A DNA stretch of 64,000 nucleotides from Chloroflexota bacterium. GTDB lineage: Bacteria > Chloroflexota > Anaerolineae > Caldilineales > Caldilineaceae. Both the position numbers and the translations under genes were made by a program. Shown one piece after another: positions 1 to 10,362 of the stretch; position 1 is the first letter of the stretch, and every line of letters begins with the position of its first letter. A model generated the notes under the pieces. That model worked only from the letters and a program-made list of their open reading frames with translations. It did no database searches and had not been told where the DNA came from. The stretch covers positions 434,001 to 498,000 of the forward strand of contig BOKO01000002.1 of assembly GCA_016861025.1 (NCBI GenBank), in the 5' to 3' direction.

Positions 1-939
1 TATGCGTTCGGCATCGAAACCGAGCTATTCCCGCTGTTGATCTTCATCGGCGTCGGCGCAATGATCGACTTCCGGCCGCTTTTGGCGCAGCCGCGGCTGG
101 TGTTAATGGGCGCCGCCGGGCAGGTGGGCATCTATATCACGTTGCTGCTGGCGGTGTTGCTCGGCTTTGAGATGAAAGAGGCGGCTGCCATCGGCGTGAT
201 CGGCGCCATCGACGGGCCCACGGCGATCTTTGTGGCGACGCAACTGGCGCCGCATTTGCTGGGTCCGATTGCCGTAGCCGCCTATTCATACATGAGCCTG
301 ATCCCGATCATTCAACCGCCGTTGATGCGCCTGCTCACGACGCCGACCGAACGTCGCGTGCGCATGGAATATGCCCCGCGCCCGGTCTCGCGGGCGGCGG
401 TGTTGATCTTCCCGGTGGTGACGACAGTCTTCGTTAGCTTGCTGGCGCCGGCCGCCGCGCCGTTGATCGCCAGTTTGATGCTTGGCAACCTGCTGCGCGA
501 GGCGCTGGTCGTCGAGCGGCTCAGCCTGGCGGCGCAACACGAGATCGCCAATATGTCCACGCTGTTTTTGGGACTTGCCATCGGCGCCACCATGACCGCC
601 GACCGCTTTCTCTACAGCCCGGTGACCGGTTTTCAATGGCAGACGTTGATGGTGCTGGCGTTGGGGCTGTTTGCGTTCGTCATGGATACAGTGGCGGGTC
701 TACTCTTCGGCAAGTTCATGTACTTCGTTTCGGGGCGCAAGATCAACCCACTGATCGGCGCCTGCGGCATCTCGGCGTTTCCAATGGCGGGTCGGCTGGC
801 TGCTCAGGTGGCGCAAGAGGAGGATTACAGCAACTTCCTGCTCATGCATGCCATGGGGGCGAACACCGCCGGTCAACTGGGCAGCGTCGTCGCCGGCGGG
901 CTGTTGCTGGCGCTCGTCACAGGAATCGGGATTGCGTGA
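1..939 (+). CDS. Sodium-pumping decarboxylase beta subunit (OadB/GcdB family), 5' end outside window
   Basis: Integral membrane subunit that couples decarboxylation of a biotin-bound carboxyl group to Na+ export in oxaloacetate, methylmalonyl-CoA or glutaconyl-CoA decarboxylases. The frame is open from base 1, so the gene is cut at its N-terminus. The visible ~312 residues carry the family hallmarks: DGPTAIFVATQLAP (the conserved aspartate region), AAYSYMSLIPIIQPP, NPLIGACGISAFPMAGR and NFLLMHAMGANTAGQLGS, all within hydrophobic helices. Which decarboxylase it serves cannot be told because the alpha, gamma and biotin-carrier genes would lie upstream. It faces the convergent gene ending at 981, with 41 bases between them and no clear terminator. 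Confidence 0.9.
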   Translation, partial: YAFGIETELFPLLIFIGVGAMIDFRPLLAQPRLVLMGAAGQVGIYITLLLAVLLGFEMKEAAAIGVIGAIDGPTAIFVATQLAPHLLGPIAVAAYSYMSLIPIIQPPLMRLLTTPTERRVRMEYAPRPVSRAAVLIFPVVTTVFVSLLAPAAAPLIASLMLGNLLREALVVERLSLAAQHEIANMSTLFLGLAIGATMTADRFLYSPVTGFQWQTLMVLALGLFAFVMDTVAGLLFGKFMYFVSGRKINPLIGACGISAFPMAGRLAAQVAQEEDYSNFLLMHAMGANTAGQLGSVVAGGLLLALVTGIGIA

Positions 940-980
940 GCAGCAAAATCGTTGGTGTCACAATACGTTCTGCCCAGCCC

Positions 981-1781
<801 letters not shown>

Positions 1782-1782
1782 C

Positions 1783-4700
1783 TTACGGCTGCCAGCAAAG
1801 GAACGTGCGATCCAGCGCGTCGGGCAGGCCAAAGATCGGGAAAATCTGGTTTTGACCGTTCCAACGCATCAACTGCTGCGCCCCATCGCGGTCGCGCGTC
1901 AACACCAGAATCCATGCTTGATCCAGACACGCAGCAAAGTCGCGCGCCGACTGTTGGCGCGGCAGCAAATAAGAGCTGGCGACGATGGGGTCAGCCGGCG
2001 ACGAGCCAGGCGGCGGCAGTTGCACTTGCACCAGCCCAAACCAATCCTGTTCTGTCGTCTCCCCGGCGACAAAGCGTCCGCGCGCCAGGATCAGCCGATC
2101 GGCTCCGGACCATGCAATCTGCGGCGCCAGAAACTCGAAGCGCGTTTCCGTCGCATAAGCCGCGCGGATGATGCTGGCGCCGCGACCGGAAAGCGTAAGC
2201 ACGTTGACAGTGTTGGCAGGACGCAGCACGCCGGATGTCAGGCTTGGGTGGCCTGGATCATAGGCAAAGAACGCCAATCGCGTCAGGTCTGGGCTGAGCG
2301 CCAGCGGGCCGCGATACGCGCCGCTTTCAAGCAACAGTTGCGGCCCTTCGACGATGGCGCCGCGTCCTTCGCCGTCGGTGTCGAGCCGCATTCGGAAGAA
2401 ACCGGTGAAGGGCTGTTGCAGCAGCGTGTCGCTGGTGTCGACGAAGAGATACGTTGACGAAGGGTCGCCCGGTGTGACCAGTTGCACTGCGCTTAGCGTC
2501 GGCGTCAGCGATGCGCCTTCCTGACCGCTGACCTGAGCAAAGAGCGCGCCGCTGGCTTGCAGGCGCAGCGCAATGCGCGCTGTGGCCGGGTCATAATGCC
2601 AGAGTTGCCAGAGATCGACGGCGGCATTGGGCGTTTCAATCCACCAGAGGCCGCCGTAGGCATCGCCCGCCACGCCGCGGATCGTGCGATAGGGCTGCGC
2701 AATGATCTGTAGACCACTGCCGTCGTTGCGTAGCCAACTGAAAGTGCTGAGACCGCCGGCGGTGGGCGGTTCGTTGACGATGAATCCGGCGTTGGAATCG
2801 CTGCTCAGCCATCCAGCCGTGTTTTCATATTGCCACAACTGCTGTGCACGGCCATTGCGTTCCAATAGATAAAGCCCAGGTGCATTGCGGCTGCCGAGCA
2901 ATGCAATTGCTGTGTTGGATGCTGTCGCCGCTGCGATCTCAGGCAGCGATATTTCTTTGACGCGCTCCACCGACGGCGCAGCGACGATGCGCATTCGGGT
3001 GGCGCGCAGCGGCGCCGATTCATTCACCTGCGTTGTAGGGTCAACGTTCAGATACGCAACCGTTCCCGGCCACAGCAAGGCGCCATTCGCAGGCGCCCAA
3101 CTGCCAACGGCTTCACCCACAATGGCGCTCCAGATTTCAATGACAGCATCGCGGCTGTCGATTTGGATCGCAGCCCCATTGGACGTAGTCGCCGGAATCG
3201 GCGCCAGCGCGTCAGGCGGTATGACGCTGCCGCCGATCGTGACCACCTGTTCATTTTGTTCCGGCGCCGGAACATTGCCGCCCGGCTGCGTCTGCACTTC
3301 GGGCAGGCGAATGACAGGCGTCACCAATGGAGTGGGTGTAGCTGTTGCCGTCGGCAGATTTGCCAGCGCCGCTGCGTCGTCGCTCGCCTCCTCTTCCGGC
3401 GGTGCATCCACCGAACTGCCATCGGCGCGGTGGCGCGGCACAACGCCGTAGTCGCCATAGGGAATCACAAGCTGCGTCGCCACCCAGCCAAGCACACTGG
3501 TGCGCCCATCGTTGACCGTGGCAGCGCGAATCAGCAGCCAGTCGCCCGCCTCGGTGATGCCGAAAATGTCGACCGGCGTGCCATTTTGCAAACCGGCGAT
3601 CACGATGTAGTCGGTGCCTGGCCCGCCGCGCAGACGCCCCGTATCGGTGAGCAACATATAGCCGGTCAGCGGTGGCTGCGCTTCCGGCGGAATGGCCGGG
3701 ATCGGCAGCGGTTTTTCGGTCGGCGTTGGCGTCGGCGTCTCGGTTGGCAGCGGCGTCGGCGTCGGTGTGTCCGTCGGCAGTGGTGTGGGCGATGGCGTTG
3801 ACGTTACAGTTGGTGTGTCGGTTGGCGTCGGCGTGAAAGTGGGCGTCGACGTCGGCGTTGGTTCAAGCGTCGGATTGAGCAGCGCTGCGCCTTCCGCCAC
3901 ATCATCGCCCAACGGCACGGTCAGCGTGAATTCCCCTGTTGTCGCCAACAGCGCCGCTGCGACCTCGGTCGGTGTGGAGGTGGGGCGCGGCGGCGCCGGC
4001 GTGACAAGTCCAGCGCTGCTTGCCAGCAACACCGGCGCAATCGACTGCAGCACATAACGCCCCGTTTCTGGGTTCAAGGCGAAAACCGCCTCGAAGCTCC
4101 GATTGCGGTCGGCGTTGTCGAAAAAGCGCAGCCGCGTCGAGATCGCACTGTCCTGGATTTCGCGGTCGATCTCGTTGACATAGACCGCCATCCAATCGCC
4201 CGGCGTCGCCAACCCAAGATCGAACATATCGTTGAGCAGATCGATGCGCGCAACCAGCGGTTGGGCGCGGTTGACCTGGCCGCTTTGCAGCCAACCCAGA
4301 ATTGTCGCCATCGCGCTGAGCGGCGTAGGTTGCACTTCAGCCTGCGCCAGACGATACCCCACGATGCGCGGCGGTGCGTTCGGGGCGACGTCGCTCGCCA
4401 ACATCGGCTGCCAGCGGGTCTGCAAGCGCTGTTGAGCAAAAGGCGACTGTTCGATGAAGATGCCGGCTGCACCTTCGTCTGTGCGGATCGCGCTGTCGGC
4501 GGGCAGTGGGCTGGCGATCCACAGATTGGGCAACACGTCATCACCGCGCGCTTCAAACCACACCTCGCTGTCGGCGGCGCTGAAGCTCCACTGTGCATCT
4601 TCTTCGCTGCGCCAGATCATCTCGAAGGGAGCGCCCGGCAGCGTCTGCGACCACAGGTGCGCGGTCAGCCTTGCTTGCGAACCGGGACGTTCGATAAGCA

Positions 4701-5367
4701 GCATGTAGCGAATTCCCTGCGCGTCGACGCCCATTGCACCAAGACGGATGCCTGCTGCAAGCGATGCGCCGCCGGAAAGATTCTGGGGAAGTGCGTGGAG
4801 CAGAAGTTGCCCTTCGATCTGGTTGCCGGTTTCCTCGCTCTGCCAGAAGAGCATTGGCAGAGCAACGCCATCCGGCGTGCGCGGAGCGACGAACGCTGCG
4901 TACGAGTCGCCAACCAGCCGGTAATAACTCGACGGCACGAAAACCAGCCCTTGCTCGTGTGCAAGCCGTTCAGCCAATGCCGCGGCGCGGTCAGGCGTGA
5001 AATCAAGCGCCGCCAACGTGTTGAGCCCCTGCATCGCCAAGTTGAAATATCGCTCTGCCCACTCGGCGGGGCTGGCGGGCGTGGCGGTGGGTGTGGCAGT
5101 CAATGTCGGCGTAAAGGTGGGCGCCGGCGTTTCGGTTGCAGTGGTGGACGGGGTTGGCGTAAAAGTCTCAGCCATTGAGACGCGCAATGCCTCGGCGGTT
5201 GCTGCGGCTTCCTGTGCGCGCGACAGCCCGCTTGACCGCCCCAGTTGAAAGGCAATCACAGCAATAAAAATCACCAGCAGCAGCGCAACCAGCGCAGCAG
5301 CAATCCAGCGCAATTGTTTGCGTTGCGCTGGTGAAAGATTTTGTAGAGAATTAGTCAGTCTTTGCAC
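1783..5367 (-). CDS. Large membrane-anchored stalk protein with SH3 domain and propeller-like C-terminus
   Basis: A 1194-residue protein with a cytoplasmic N-terminus, one transmembrane helix at about residues 20-43 (WIAAALVALLLVIFIAVIAF) and a long extracytoplasmic part. Two Pro/Thr-rich stalks (about residues 68-98 and 490-555, repeats of TPTPT) flank a globular domain. A bacterial SH3-type domain follows (LRGGPGTDYIVIAGLQNG, then GDWLLIRAA; about 565-640). After another short PT linker, the last ~450 residues look like a TolB/YWTD-type beta propeller with repeated aromatic-Asp blades. The start is GTG at 5367. It lies 34 bases after the 264-residue protein ending at 5402. It probably senses or binds envelope polymers; the function is unknown. 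Confidence 0.75.
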   Translation of the reverse strand: MQRLTNSLQNLSPAQRKQLRWIAAALVALLLVIFIAVIAFQLGRSSGLSRAQEAAATAEALRVSMAETFTPTPSTTATETPAPTFTPTLTATPTATPASPAEWAERYFNLAMQGLNTLAALDFTPDRAAALAERLAHEQGLVFVPSSYYRLVGDSYAAFVAPRTPDGVALPMLFWQSEETGNQIEGQLLLHALPQNLSGGASLAAGIRLGAMGVDAQGIRYMLLIERPGSQARLTAHLWSQTLPGAPFEMIWRSEEDAQWSFSAADSEVWFEARGDDVLPNLWIASPLPADSAIRTDEGAAGIFIEQSPFAQQRLQTRWQPMLASDVAPNAPPRIVGYRLAQAEVQPTPLSAMATILGWLQSGQVNRAQPLVARIDLLNDMFDLGLATPGDWMAVYVNEIDREIQDSAISTRLRFFDNADRNRSFEAVFALNPETGRYVLQSIAPVLLASSAGLVTPAPPRPTSTPTEVAAALLATTGEFTLTVPLGDDVAEGAALLNPTLEPTPTSTPTFTPTPTDTPTVTSTPSPTPLPTDTPTPTPLPTETPTPTPTEKPLPIPAIPPEAQPPLTGYMLLTDTGRLRGGPGTDYIVIAGLQNGTPVDIFGITEAGDWLLIRAATVNDGRTSVLGWVATQLVIPYGDYGVVPRHRADGSSVDAPPEEEASDDAAALANLPTATATPTPLVTPVIRLPEVQTQPGGNVPAPEQNEQVVTIGGSVIPPDALAPIPATTSNGAAIQIDSRDAVIEIWSAIVGEAVGSWAPANGALLWPGTVAYLNVDPTTQVNESAPLRATRMRIVAAPSVERVKEISLPEIAAATASNTAIALLGSRNAPGLYLLERNGRAQQLWQYENTAGWLSSDSNAGFIVNEPPTAGGLSTFSWLRNDGSGLQIIAQPYRTIRGVAGDAYGGLWWIETPNAAVDLWQLWHYDPATARIALRLQASGALFAQVSGQEGASLTPTLSAVQLVTPGDPSSTYLFVDTSDTLLQQPFTGFFRMRLDTDGEGRGAIVEGPQLLLESGAYRGPLALSPDLTRLAFFAYDPGHPSLTSGVLRPANTVNVLTLSGRGASIIRAAYATETRFEFLAPQIAWSGADRLILARGRFVAGETTEQDWFGLVQVQLPPPGSSPADPIVASSYLLPRQQSARDFAACLDQAWILVLTRDRDGAQQLMRWNGQNQIFPIFGLPDALDRTFLCWQP

Positions 5368-5401
5368 GGTAATTTGCGATCATGGTCTGCCGTCACCTCA
5401 A

Positions 5402-6196
5402 TCAATTGGCAATATAGAGCGTGACGCGGCATGGGTCAGGAAAGTTGCCGGTTTGGTCGACGACAGTCAACTGAAACGTCCACGGGCCGTTGGCGAACCC
5501 GCGCGAGTTCACACTTGCCAGCACACCGCCAAAGACCTCACCGCGACCATCCGCCAGATAGGTGAAGCCCTGGTCAACATTGGCGCCCGGTGCAAACTCC
5601 ACTTTGTAATAGCTGAATTGCTCATGTCTGGCGGTGCCAACGATGGTGAAAACGCCGCTGACGCTGGCGCCGTTCCCTGGCGATGAGATGATCGCACGCT
5701 GATCAGGACAGACGGGCGGTGCGCCAGCTTGCGCAGCAGGCGCTTCAGGCTCTGGCGTTGGCGTCGGCGTCGCCTCTGGGAGTGCCTGCTGGGTCAGGGC
5801 AGCAGCGGCGGCGTCCGGCGTAGGCGGCTCTGGCGTGGGCGTGATTGTTGGGGTGGGCGTGTCGGTTGGCGTCACCGGCAGCGGGGTATTGGTGGGCGTG
5901 ATCACCAGCGCAAATTGCGGCGGCAGCGTTGGCTCCGCCGCTGGCGCCGCCACGATCGCTTGCGGGATGGTGCGGCTGGCAAAATAGGTGAAGCCCATCA
6001 GCGCCAACAAGATCATTGCGACGGTGAAGATACTGCTGAGATCGCGCACAGCGCGCTCGCGCTCCAGCGAAAAAATCGCCTGACGACGTTCGCTGCGCAC
6101 TTGCCAGAGTCGATACAGTTGATAAAGCGCCGCCAGCCCGCAAAAGAGATAAATGTACGGCGCATAGGTTGCAACAATCTGAAAAATGACGACCAT
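5402..6196 (-). CDS. Two-helix membrane protein with Pro/Thr stalk and Ig-like C-terminal domain
   Basis: 264 residues. Two predicted membrane helices lie at about 5-27 and 56-74, with a basic, Arg/Glu-rich cytoplasmic loop between them (RSERRQAIFSLERERAVR). A stalk of TPT and PTP repeats follows (about 100-150). The ~100-residue C-terminal domain begins CPDQRAIISSPGNGASVSG and ends CRVTLYIAN; its beta-rich pattern and paired cysteines suggest an Ig-like fold. It shares architecture with the 1194-residue protein that follows 34 bases downstream, so the two probably act together at the cell surface. First gene of the three-gene operon. Function unknown. Confidence 0.7.
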   Translation of the reverse strand: MVVIFQIVATYAPYIYLFCGLAALYQLYRLWQVRSERRQAIFSLERERAVRDLSSIFTVAMILLALMGFTYFASRTIPQAIVAAPAAEPTLPPQFALVITPTNTPLPVTPTDTPTPTITPTPEPPTPDAAAAALTQQALPEATPTPTPEPEAPAAQAGAPPVCPDQRAIISSPGNGASVSGVFTIVGTARHEQFSYYKVEFAPGANVDQGFTYLADGRGEVFGGVLASVNSRGFANGPWTFQLTVVDQTGNFPDPCRVTLYIAN

Positions 6197-6205
6197 TGTC
6201 TGACC

Positions 6206-6248
6206 AAAAAACCATCGACGATGGGGCGCGCCACAACCCGCGCGCCCC
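6206..6248 (-). terminator. Candidate terminator of the uxaE-like gene
   Basis: A 9-bp GC-rich stem (GGGGCGCGC at 6223-6231 paired with GCGCGCCCC at 6240-6248, 8-base loop) is followed on the minus strand by six T residues at 6211-6206. The T run lies about 11 bases beyond the stem base, further than ideal. It lies 65 bases downstream of the stop of the uxaE-like gene and just upstream of the next operon. Confidence 0.5.
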
Positions 6249-6313
6249 GCAATACGCGTTCTCCATCATACAATGACTACGGCAATCGCTCCAGTTCCGC
6301 ACAACTTTGCGGA

Positions 6314-7768
6314 CTATTGGACGAACGCATCCGCATGGTGTACGAACGGCGCACAATGACGCGCAAAGTGCTGGCGCAAGGCATTGCAATAGTCGTCTGG
6401 GTGCGCCTGAAGCAGCGATCTCAGCGCCGAGCCGTGCATCGTCAGAATCGAGCCAAAGGTGACATGCAGCAACTGACGGGCATCGAACTGGTCGAGCAGG
6501 GCGGGCAGGTCAGCGTCGTTGAGTGCGGCGGCCGGCGGCACGTTTTCGGGTCGGCAGTCAAGATAGTAGGTTTTCTTGTCGTGCTCGTAGTGTGTGCGCC
6601 CCGTTTCCAGAATCTGACGGAATAACGCCGGATCGCGCAGGGCGGCGATGCGCAGCGCCTCCAGATAGCTGGTGCCGGCGGTCTTGACATGGACGCGCGC
6701 GCCGGCATGGCGGGCAATGATCGGGTAGATGCTGAATTTGTCTGAGCCGGTGTGAATGCTGAGCTTATAGCGGTCGAAGTGACGCAACACAGCGACATGC
6801 TGCGCCAACTCCGCCTCGAAGACAGCCAGGTCGCCCATGTAATCGACGCCTTTCTGGAACTTGCCCACAAAGCGCGGCGCCAGGCTGACTACAGGCGCGC
6901 CGCGTTGCAGCAGCTCGTTGGCGATGAAATAATGTTCGTGCACCGAAGTCGGCGTGTCGGTCTCGTCCACCGACATTTCCAGGTCGAAGGGAGCGCCGCC
7001 AAACGCCGCGCGCAGCGTCGCCGTGATCGTGAGCGTGTGGGCAAGGGCGCGACCATATTTGGCAAGCGCACGCAGCAACGTCTCTTCGCTGAACTGGAGC
7101 CTCAGCCCGTCGAGTTCGATGGCGCGACGACAATAGGCGGCGTGCAGCGCGGCGTAGTTTGTCTCCAGCAAATTCCATGGCAGCATGTCGCATTTGGCGC
7201 GCAGCGTCGCCAGATCGTCGCTCTGCGCGGCGTTGTCGACGTGGTCGCTCGGATCGACGGTGAAGAAGGTGTAGCCAGCCGCCACAAAAGGCGCCACGTG
7301 CGCTGGCTCCTTGACATGGTCGGCGTCGGCACCCCACGGCGCGCGCCAATCCTCGGCGAAAACGCTCCAGATGGCGGCGACCATCACTTCGGCGGGCGTG
7401 CGCTGCAACCGCTCGTTTTCGCGCACCGACTGCTGTGCAAAGATCGGCGCAATGCGGCCAGCCGGGTCGGCGGCGCGCAGCGCGGCGATGTGTCCAGGCG
7501 TCGCCAGTCCGATGCGATCGCCGAAGCCGAAAGAAAGACGCGCTCCGAGTGGCTGAGGTTTGAGCCAGGGCAACCGCGCTTGCAGGGTGCGGGCGTTTTC
7601 TGCACTCGGCGCGCAGATCAACGCTCCCCCCAGATGTTCTCCGCTGAACCCCTCACTGTTTCCACGCACGACTAACCGCATCGAACCGTCGACAGGCGAA
7701 GTCTCCAACATATAAGATGTGTCGTCCATCGCAACAACGCGGTGGGTCGCGCCATTGATTTCATTCAT
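6314..7768 (-). CDS. uxaE: Tagaturonate epimerase-like protein (UxaE family)
   Basis: 484 residues resembling the UxaE family, which in Thermotoga maritima interconverts D-tagaturonate and D-fructuronate. Family-like stretches include FGFGDRIGLATPGH near residue 100, GYTFFTVDPSDHVDN near 195, SIHTGSDKFSIYP near 350 and HVKTAGTSYLEALR near 375. The His, Asp and Glu content of these segments fits a metal-dependent sugar epimerase. The ATG at 7768 has a GAGGAG ribosome-binding site. It is divergent from the transaldolase/iol operon and shares its control region. In this island it may act on inositol-derived or uronate keto-acids; the substrate is inferred from family recall only. Confidence 0.7.
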   Translation of the reverse strand: MNEINGATHRVVAMDDTSYMLETSPVDGSMRLVVRGNSEGFSGEHLGGALICAPSAENARTLQARLPWLKPQPLGARLSFGFGDRIGLATPGHIAALRAADPAGRIAPIFAQQSVRENERLQRTPAEVMVAAIWSVFAEDWRAPWGADADHVKEPAHVAPFVAAGYTFFTVDPSDHVDNAAQSDDLATLRAKCDMLPWNLLETNYAALHAAYCRRAIELDGLRLQFSEETLLRALAKYGRALAHTLTITATLRAAFGGAPFDLEMSVDETDTPTSVHEHYFIANELLQRGAPVVSLAPRFVGKFQKGVDYMGDLAVFEAELAQHVAVLRHFDRYKLSIHTGSDKFSIYPIIARHAGARVHVKTAGTSYLEALRIAALRDPALFRQILETGRTHYEHDKKTYYLDCRPENVPPAAALNDADLPALLDQFDARQLLHVTFGSILTMHGSALRSLLQAHPDDYCNALRQHFARHCAPFVHHADAFVQ

Positions 7769-7829
7769 TCTAACTATTCTCCTCAGTCGGTTGCAGGCGA
7801 TAGGCTCTGGCTATCAGTCAGCCTGGTTC

Positions 7830-7838
7830 AGTATACCA
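7830..7838 (-). promoter_or_regulatory. Extended -10 promoter element for the uxaE-like gene
   Basis: On the minus strand the sequence reads TGGTATACT, an extended -10 (TGn plus TATACT), about 62 bases before the ATG at 7768. The expected -35 position holds a poor match, which fits an extended -10 promoter. Confidence 0.45.
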
Positions 7839-7841
7839 TTT

Positions 7842-7863
7842 TTGTCAATTTGGGTCTTGACAA
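7842..7863. promoter_or_regulatory. 7-bp inverted repeat overlapping the -35 box
   Basis: TTGTCAA at 7842-7848 and TTGACAA at 7857-7863 are exact reverse complements separated by 8 bases. The right arm contains the -35 hexamer of the rightward promoter, so a protein bound here would affect transcription of the operon. Confidence 0.4.
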
Positions 7864-7885
7864 GCGTCGCTGGCTGTGCTAATCT
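7857..7885 (+). promoter_or_regulatory. Sigma70-type promoter of the transaldolase/inositol operon
   Basis: A consensus -35 TTGACA at 7857-7862, a 17-base spacer and -10 TAATCT at 7880-7885. The predicted start site near 7892 gives a leader of about 145 bases before the transaldolase ATG at 8038. It is one of the best promoter matches in the window. Confidence 0.75.
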
Positions 7886-7894
7886 AGTGCCCGA

Positions 7895-7912
7895 TATGCA
7901 CACGTGTGCATA
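7895..7912. promoter_or_regulatory. Perfect 18-bp palindromic operator
   Basis: TATGCACACGTGTGCATA is a perfect palindrome with a central CG, the pattern typical of LacI/GalR-family operators. It starts about ten bases after the -10 box, covering the probable transcription start, so repression by blocking is the natural reading. No LacI-family gene is in the window; the regulator must be elsewhere. The nearest regulator here is the PucR-type protein at 24471-26114. Confidence 0.7.
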
Positions 7913-8037
7913 AATTCATTTCAATTTATCCCTGGGTAATCGAACGATGCGCTAAATTGCATCTATTGTTTCGTAAGGCATCGGCAGGCGCTATGGAGCG
8001 TTGATTCGACGCGTGCGTTTTTGAGGAGACCCAAGAC

Positions 8038-9111
<1,074 letters not shown>

Positions 9112-9113
9112 AG

Positions 9114-9250
9114 GATTGAGAGTTTAAGCGATTGGGAGATTAAGAGATTGGAGATTGGAGATTGAGGGGCAGTCTCGTATTTGGAACGCACACTGTCAAT
9201 TGCACAATCTCCCGTCTTCAATCTTCAATCTCCAATTTCCAGTCTCTATT
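9114..9250. repeat. Word-repeat inverted repeat, AGATTGG family
   Basis: The left part (9114-9175) reiterates GAGATTGGAGATT-like words. The right part (9204-9250) carries the complementary CAATCTCCAATC words. Together they form a long imperfect hairpin that fills the gap between the transaldolase gene and iolB. Related copies lie at 15077, 16241, 21241 and 60991. Confidence 0.7.
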
Positions 9251-9267
9251 CTGTGAATTTTTCTACG

Positions 9268-10182
9268 ATGAAACAATACACCGCACAAAATCTTGTTATT
9301 CATCCTGGCAACGCTCCTGATCCGGATGTCATCGTTGAGGCGACGCCAGAGAATGCAGGCTGGGAAACGATCAACTTCCAGGCGCGGCGGTTGGCGGCGG
9401 GCAAATCCTGGTCATTCCAGAGCAGCGGCAATGAGCTTGCAATTGTGCTGCTCGGCGGCGTGGTCGATGTGACGTCGAATCGGGGCGCGTGGCAGGGCGT
9501 GGGTGGGCGCGCCAACGTCTTTGTCGGGCTGCCCCATGCGCTCTACCTGCCGCCGCACACTGACCTCACCGTGAGCGCTGTCACCGACTGTGAGTTTGCC
9601 GTTACGTGGGTGGCGTCGGAAGCAGACCATGCGCCTGTGTTGGTGCCGCCAGCCAACGTGAAAGTCGAGATTCGCGGCGGCGACCACGCCACGCGGCAGA
9701 TCAATCAGATTATGCCGCCAGGATTCCCATGTGCGCGACTGGTGGTGGTCGAAGTCTATACGCCGGGCGGCAACTGGTCGAGCTATCCGCCGCATAAGCA
9801 CGATGTGCACGTGGTGGACGCCGCCGGAAAACTGGTGCAGGCCGACCTGGATGAGATCTACTACTACAAGATCGATCGGCCCGAAGGCTATGCGCTCCAG
9901 CGCGTCTACACCGACGCCGACTCGCCGCTTCAGAAAGCTGGCTATCCGATCGACGCCGTGGTGATCGCCCGCAACAATGACGTGGTGTTGATCCCGGAGG
10001 GCTATCACCCCGTCTCCAGCCCGGTGGGATACACCACCTATTACCTGAATGTGCTTGCGGGCAGTGCGCAAAGCCTGGCCGCTGTCGATGACCCGGAGTT
10101 CGCCTGGGTCAAGGGTTCGTACCAGAGCCTCGACCCGCGCGTGCCGATCTATCCGGTGGACGCCGGGCAGATTTTGCCGTAA
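9268..10182 (+). CDS. iolB: 5-deoxy-glucuronate isomerase
   Basis: Converts 5-deoxy-D-glucuronate to 2-deoxy-5-keto-D-gluconate in myo-inositol breakdown, in the cytoplasm. The 304-residue cupin protein shows PPHKHDVH near residue 175, LDEIYYYKIDRPEGYALQRV near 193-212, LIPEGYHPVSSPVGYTTYYL near 240 and LNVLAGSA, all typical of IolB. The ATG at 9268 is chosen because the upstream in-frame TTG would translate the intergenic word-repeat. There is no strong Shine-Dalgarno at 9268. It is somewhat longer than the usual ~270 residues, mainly at the N-terminus. iolC follows after 180 bases. Confidence 0.9.
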   Translation: MKQYTAQNLVIHPGNAPDPDVIVEATPENAGWETINFQARRLAAGKSWSFQSSGNELAIVLLGGVVDVTSNRGAWQGVGGRANVFVGLPHALYLPPHTDLTVSAVTDCEFAVTWVASEADHAPVLVPPANVKVEIRGGDHATRQINQIMPPGFPCARLVVVEVYTPGGNWSSYPPHKHDVHVVDAAGKLVQADLDEIYYYKIDRPEGYALQRVYTDADSPLQKAGYPIDAVVIARNNDVVLIPEGYHPVSSPVGYTTYYLNVLAGSAQSLAAVDDPEFAWVKGSYQSLDPRVPIYPVDAGQILP

Positions 10183-10192
10183 GGAAATAAGA

Positions 10193-10350
10193 AATGGAAT
10201 GCGGATGAAACGGATCGAGCGGATTCGCGCTGATTTGTTGTCATAATCTTCCCGGAAGCTCCGAGCCTTTCGGAAAGGTATAGACCCAATTGCATCCCAC
10301 ATCCACGCCGCTCCGCATAATTTGCGTCATCTGCGTTCTATTGACAGGGC
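10193..10350. repeat. Intergenic imperfect inverted repeat between iolB and iolC
   Basis: The left segment (10193-10241) has words such as AATGCGGATGAAACGGATC and GAGCGGATTCGCGC. The right segment (10311-10350) has ATCCACGCCGCTCCGC and GCGTCATCTGCGTT, partly complementary to it. No open frame was recognised here. It resembles the other word-repeat gaps in style but belongs to a different sequence family. Confidence 0.45.
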
Positions 10351-10362
10351 AGCTCGAAGACG

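Noticed and set aside
3700..3880. Low-complexity GGCGTCGGCGTC tracts as DNA microsatellites
   Set aside because: They encode the Pro/Thr stalk on the minus strand in a long intact frame, so they are protein repeats.
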